Shown here piece by piece: positions 61,030-64,000 of a stretch of DNA of 64,000 nucleotides. Each line of letters begins with the position of its first letter. Position 1 is the first letter of the stretch. Position numbers and translations under genes: made by a program. Location of the stretch: the NCBI GenBank assembly GCA_012516785.1, contig JAAYWH010000104.1, positions 1 through 64,000 on the forward strand. The letters run 5' to 3'. The DNA is from Methanomicrobiales archaeon (GTDB taxonomy: Archaea; Halobacteriota; Methanomicrobia; Methanomicrobiales; Methanospirillaceae). The notes below the pieces were generated by a model. That model was not told the DNA's origin. It did not search any database and was given only the letters and a program-made list of their open reading frames with translations.

Positions 61030-61542
61030 TCATATAGCACCCGGGCCGAGACAACGGTAGACCAGGGCTATAGTCTTTGCATCCGAAATCCGGCCATCCT
61101 GTATCATTGGAGGGATGTCTGAAAGAGTGAGCCGAATCACTTCGATCTGTTCGTCTTCGTCCTTCTCATAAAGACAGGATGGAGAAAGATCATGGGCTTC
61201 AAAGAGGAATATCCGTTCATCGCTGAATCCGGGAGTGGTGTAGAGAAAGCCCCTTGGGATAAGCGTGGCAGCCTGGAAACCGGTCTCTTCGATCAATTCC
61301 CGGTACGCGGCCTCCTCCGGCTTTTCTCCGGGATTAAGCGTCCCTGCCGGAGCTTCAAGAATTGAAGTGCCTATTGGATAACGGAACTGCCGGATCAGGT
61401 AGCAGCTCATATCCGCTCTGACAGGGAGGACCGCTATTGCATCTCCCGGGTGAACCACCACCCGGTCTCTCTCCTGGCCATTCGGGAGGCGGACTTTTAT
61501 TCGCTCTACCGATAACCTGGTTCCCTTATAGAGCTCCATCAT
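61030..61542 (-). CDS. NUDIX hydrolase (ADP-sugar pyrophosphatase type)
   Basis: A 170-residue NUDIX protein. The Nudix box runs from GTLNPGEKPEEAAYRELIEE to TGF (about residues 62-84), fitting G-x5-E-x7-R-E-U-x-E-E-x-G-U. The EAPAGTL stretch before it and GFLYTTPGFSDERIFLF after it are typical of ADP-ribose pyrophosphatases. The start at 61542 overlaps the queC stop by 1 nt, so it belongs to the archaeosine-precursor operon, which is unusual for this family and may only reflect co-transcription. Confidence 0.9.
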   Translation of the reverse strand: MMELYKGTRLSVERIKVRLPNGQERDRVVVHPGDAIAVLPVRADMSCYLIRQFRYPIGTSILEAPAGTLNPGEKPEEAAYRELIEETGFQAATLIPRGFLYTTPGFSDERIFLFEAHDLSPSCLYEKDEDEQIEVIRLTLSDIPPMIQDGRISDAKTIALVYRCLGPGAI

Positions 61543-62213
61543 CAGTCCTCCTCATAGGTGATGGGATCACAAAGACCGAGCGATTCAAAAGCAGCCCTCC
61601 TGAAATGACAGGATCCGCAGACACCGCATGCCCGATCCTCATTCTGGTAACATGACCAGGTATGTTCATAGGGGACGTTCATGCGTGTACCGATCGCAAG
61701 TATCTCGCTCTTTGTCATGGAGATGAAGGGTGCCGTTATCCGGATGGATGTCCCGTCCCTTGTCCCGACATCGATCAACCGTTGAAAAGCCTCAATGAAT
61801 TGCGGGCGGCAATCGGGATACCCGCTGTAATCCTGGGACTGGACTCCAATGAAGATGGCCCCGGCACCCCTGGCTTCAGCAAAACTGGTCGCTATTGAAA
61901 GAAGATTTGCGTTACGGAACGGTACATAGGTGTTCGGGATCTCCGTGCGGTCTTCCTGAAACGTATCAACAGTGAGGCTGCGGTCAGTGAGGCTGCTTCC
62001 GCCGAACCGGGTCAGGTAGTTCAGGTCAACTTCTAAAAATTCTTCTGCACCGACCAGCGTAGCGATCGTATGGGCCGAAATCCTCTCTTTTCGCTCAGTT
62101 CGCTGGCCATAGTTGAAGTGGAGGCAGGAGACCTGATATCCCTGCTCGCGGGCATAATAAACAAGGGTTGCTGAATCCATACCCCCTGATAACAAACAGA
62201 CCGCCTTCATCAT
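61542..62213 (-). CDS. queC: 7-cyano-7-deazaguanine synthase QueC
   Basis: Converts 7-carboxy-7-deazaguanine to preQ0, the precursor of archaeosine in tRNA, with ATP and ammonia. The 223-residue N-type ATP pyrophosphatase begins with LLSGGMDSATLVYYA (P-loop SGGMDS, residues 7-21) and ends with a four-cysteine zinc site CYQNEDRACGVCGSCHFR (about 190-207). Length is normal. It overlaps queE by 4 nt and the NUDIX gene by 1 nt. Confidence 0.95.
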   Translation of the reverse strand: MMKAVCLLSGGMDSATLVYYAREQGYQVSCLHFNYGQRTERKERISAHTIATLVGAEEFLEVDLNYLTRFGGSSLTDRSLTVDTFQEDRTEIPNTYVPFRNANLLSIATSFAEARGAGAIFIGVQSQDYSGYPDCRPQFIEAFQRLIDVGTRDGTSIRITAPFISMTKSEILAIGTRMNVPYEHTWSCYQNEDRACGVCGSCHFRRAAFESLGLCDPITYEED

Positions 62214-62818
62214 CTTACCCCTATTATTTTATGCAACTGCAGTTGTATCCGTCCTGGAAGGTTCCGCTTCATGATGTACTCTGCGACCGCACCATAATCC
62301 GCTCCGTGAACAGGCGAGAAGAATATCTCGCCCCGGATCGGATGAGTGGTGAGGACCTCTTCAGCATACCTGCAATCGTCACTATCACCGACCACGAACT
62401 TGACACTGTCCTGTTCAGAGATATGATCAAGGAGGGAGAGATCGCTCCTCTCTCCCGAAGAAGGGCATTTTATATCCATACAGATCAAGGCATACGGCTG
62501 GAAAGGTCGGAAATCCCTTGTTCCGTTCGTCTCGATGACAATCTGGTATCCTTTTTTGTGAAGGATAGCGAGAAGAGGCAGGAGTTGATCCCCCTGCAGA
62601 AGAGGTTCACCCCCGGTTATGCAGATGCGGTTGCCGGGGAATTCAGCGATCTCCCGGATAATCTCTTCGCAGGACACATCAGTACCACCTTCACGGGCAT
62701 ACCTGGTATCACACCAGATACAGTTCAGGTTACAGCCGGCCAACCGAAGAAATATTGTGGGATAGCCTTGCGAGCTGCCCTCACCCTGGATGCTCCTGAA
62801 CATCTCAATGATCTTCAT
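62210..62818 (-). CDS. queE: 7-carboxy-7-deazaguanine synthase QueE
   Basis: Radical SAM enzyme that contracts 6-carboxytetrahydropterin to 7-carboxy-7-deazaguanine. The 202-residue protein starts with IIEMFRSIQGEGSSQGYPTI (QueE signature), has the cluster site GCNLNCIWCDTRYA (about residues 27-40; C-x3-C-x2-C), and CITGGEPLLQGD (about 70-82). It overlaps queD by 14 nt and queC by 4 nt. Confidence 0.94.
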   Translation of the reverse strand: MKIIEMFRSIQGEGSSQGYPTIFLRLAGCNLNCIWCDTRYAREGGTDVSCEEIIREIAEFPGNRICITGGEPLLQGDQLLPLLAILHKKGYQIVIETNGTRDFRPFQPYALICMDIKCPSSGERSDLSLLDHISEQDSVKFVVGDSDDCRYAEEVLTTHPIRGEIFFSPVHGADYGAVAEYIMKRNLPGRIQLQLHKIIGVR

Positions 62819-63218
62819 GTCTCAGCTCAGCAAAGCAGGTTTCGGATTCCCAGACCCGTATCCTCACGACATGTGCAACTAACCCTGAGTCTCTGCATTC
62901 TGCATCGATGGTATCCCTGAGTAATCCTGCAAGACGCTCGCTCGTAGGATCGCCGTTGGTTGTGACGACCGGCTGAAACTGGCTGATGCAGGATACCATC
63001 GGGTCATCCTGGTTAAGGATGGTCTGGTGGTCGAAACGCTCTATTATTGACTTGATAGTATTGTAGTCAACAAGGATCCCGGTGGTGTCATCCACTTTTC
63101 CCTCAAGCCATACTTCCACATGCCAGCGGTGACCATGGAGATGCGCACATTTCCCGTGGTAATGCATGAGCCGGTGGCTTGCGTCAAAATGAACAGACTT
63201 GTAAATTCGGGAATTCAT
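62805..63218 (-). CDS. queD: 6-carboxytetrahydropterin synthase QueD
   Basis: Converts dihydroneopterin triphosphate to 6-carboxytetrahydropterin, the first step to preQ0 and archaeosine. The 137-residue protein has zinc-binding His in FDASHRLMHYHGKC (about residues 10-23) and the catalytic Cys plus HLHGHRWHVEVW (about 26-37). The Met at 63218 (MNSRIYKSVHFDASHR) is used, because the longer frame from 63407 overlaps rps12's promoter and does not resemble QueD. A TATA-like ATTATAC is near 63243-63249, about 27 bp upstream. Confidence 0.93.
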   Translation of the reverse strand: MNSRIYKSVHFDASHRLMHYHGKCAHLHGHRWHVEVWLEGKVDDTTGILVDYNTIKSIIERFDHQTILNQDDPMVSCISQFQPVVTTNGDPTSERLAGLLRDTIDAECRDSGLVAHVVRIRVWESETCFAELRHEDH

Positions 63219-63322
63219 CAGTATTGGTACACCCAAAGCAGGTATAATATTATTATCAATGCAGGATAACCTATTCAGGCACAGGTTGGCGACTCCACAA
63301 CATATAAAACCGTTCCGCGCGA

Positions 63323-63331
63323 TTTTATATA
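63323..63331 (+). promoter_or_regulatory. TATA box of rps12
   Basis: TTTTATATA is 52-60 bp before the rps12 ATG at 63383 and divergent from the queD promoter. It likely drives the rps12-rps7 operon that continues beyond the window. Confidence 0.55.
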
Positions 63332-63382
63332 ACACAGTGGGGCGTATCCACATCGTCGAGACCAAACCAATGAGGATAATGC

Positions 63383-63811
63383 ATGGGACAGGGTAAGTTC
63401 GCAGCAAGGAAGCTGACTCGCGACGCTAAGAAGTTCCGGTGGAGTGATCCAAAATATGTCCGGAGCCATTCTGGTGTCAATGTAAAATCTGACCCCCTTG
63501 AGGGTGCACCACAGGCACGCGGGATCGTGCTCGAGAAGATCGGTGTTGAGGCAAAACAGCCGAACTCGGCAATCAGAAAATGTGTGCGGGTGCAGTTGAT
63601 CAAGAACGGCCGTCAGGTCACCGCTTTTGCAGTGGGGGACGGGGCTATCAACTTCATCGATGAGCACGATGAGGTTGAGATCGAAGGCATAGGTGGGAGA
63701 CTCGGCAGGTCAATGGGCGATATCCCGGGTGTCCGGTATGTTGTGACCAAAGTGAACAATGTCTGCCTCCATGAAATGGTGATTGGAAGGAAGGAGAAAC
63801 CACGCAGGTGA
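63383..63811 (+). CDS. rps12: 30S ribosomal protein S12
   Basis: Decoding-centre ribosomal protein. The 142-residue archaeal form begins [20 protein letters not shown] and holds [20 protein letters not shown], the conserved loop at the decoding site. Its length is normal for archaea. It opens the archaeal str-like operon, followed after 5 nt by rps7. Confidence 0.97.
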   Translation: MGQGKFAARKLTRDAKKFRWSDPKYVRSHSGVNVKSDPLEGAPQARGIVLEKIGVEAKQPNSAIRKCVRVQLIKNGRQVTAFAVGDGAINFIDEHDEVEIEGIGGRLGRSMGDIPGVRYVVTKVNNVCLHEMVIGRKEKPRR

Positions 63812-63816
63812 GCGGC

Positions 63817-64000
63817 ATGGCAGAAACCGAAGCAGGACAACGACTTCTCTTCAACCGGTGGGATCTTTCTGAGGTCCAGATAGCTGATCCCGGGCTGGTC
63901 AGGTATGTAGGGCTGAATCCGGTGATAGTCCCTCACACGACCGGGAAATTCACCAGGCAGGAGTTCAACAAGGCGAACATGCTGATTGTGGAGCGGCTGA
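63817..64000 (+). CDS. rps7: 30S ribosomal protein S7, 5' part
   Basis: The first about 61 codons of S7, an rRNA-binding protein of the 30S head. The frame reads MAETEAGQRLLFNRWDLSEV, then VPHTTGKFTRQEFNKANMLI and continues past the window edge. The ATG at 63817 is preferred; an in-frame GTG at 63808 overlaps the rps12 stop. Incomplete only because the window ends. Confidence 0.93.
   Translation, partial: MAETEAGQRLLFNRWDLSEVQIADPGLVRYVGLNPVIVPHTTGKFTRQEFNKANMLIVERL

Noticed and set aside
63219-63407. Extended QueD frame
   Set aside because: The added 63 residues overlap the rps12 promoter region and contain no QueD sequence; the ATG at 63218 starts the known fold.

Overview
The window is chromosomal DNA of a methanogenic euryarchaeon, most likely in the order Methanomicrobiales (the family cannot be fixed from sequence alone). 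Archaeal markers are a thermosome, aIF2-gamma, Rpo7/Spt4, aRF1, a Kae1-Bud32 fusion, agmatidine synthase, archaeosine-pathway enzymes, AglB and TATA-box promoters. Methanogen markers are O-phosphoseryl-tRNA synthetase, the YcaO protein of McrA thioamidation, a methanopterin-type dihydropteroate-synthase-like protein, a four-subunit pyruvate synthase and NikR. Most genes are GC-rich with tight 1-16 nt overlaps. One stretch (about 13.3-17.2 kb) is strikingly AT-rich and carries transposase debris.

Layout. 0-4.5 kb: tiaS, a divergent XRE-type regulator, the thermosome and a zinc-ribbon protein. 4.8-8.1 kb: pyruvate:ferredoxin oxidoreductase operon (porBACD) and a cysteine-cluster protein. 8.6-12.3 kb: truA/PHP pair, then a cofactor cluster of DHPS-like protein, JAMM peptidase and FAD synthase. 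13.3-23.4 kb: surface-glycan locus with four GT4 glycosyltransferases, an FkbM-like protein, a putative GT-A glycosyltransferase, GDP-mannose 4,6-dehydratase and a flippase, interrupted by two decayed insertion sequences. 24.2-25.6 kb: an encapsulin nanocompartment with an encapsulated-ferritin cargo. 25.8-29.2 kb: an MrfB/MrfA-like nuclease-helicase pair. 29.5-36.6 kb: a small coupled ORF, HAD phosphatase, transglutaminase-like lipoprotein, DNA methyltransferase, SufCB, Pcm and cyclase. 37-40.6 kb: oligosaccharyltransferase AglB and a histone-deacetylase-family protein. 40.7-42.7 kb: YcaO, DUF2098 protein, NikR. 42.9-48.7 kb: an information-processing superoperon from aIF2-gamma to L40e. 48.7-51.6 kb: DUF1917-like protein, Thi4, HtpX and two tRNAs (Gly-TCC, Val-CAC). 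51.9-55.1 kb: ferritin-like protein, TPR membrane protein, radical SAM/SPASM enzyme, RlmH. 55.5-60.9 kb: prf1-argS-taw1-sepS operon. 61.0-63.2 kb: queD-queE-queC-nudix operon. 63.4 kb to the end: rps12 and the start of rps7.

How the parts work together. The glycan locus and AglB together could build and transfer an N-linked surface glycan. The encapsulin operon probably stores iron oxidised by its ferritin-like cargo inside a protein shell; SufCB, pyruvate synthase and the separate ferritin-like protein also belong to the iron and redox economy. The two translation operons supply initiation, termination, tRNA charging and tRNA modification. The most noteworthy systems are the encapsulin/EncFtn pair with a repeated element upstream of its promoter, the mitomycin-repair-like MrfBA pair, the radical SAM/SPASM enzyme without an obvious peptide substrate, and several unlisted small ORFs and IS remnants. 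All functional calls are by reading the translations; no database search was run.
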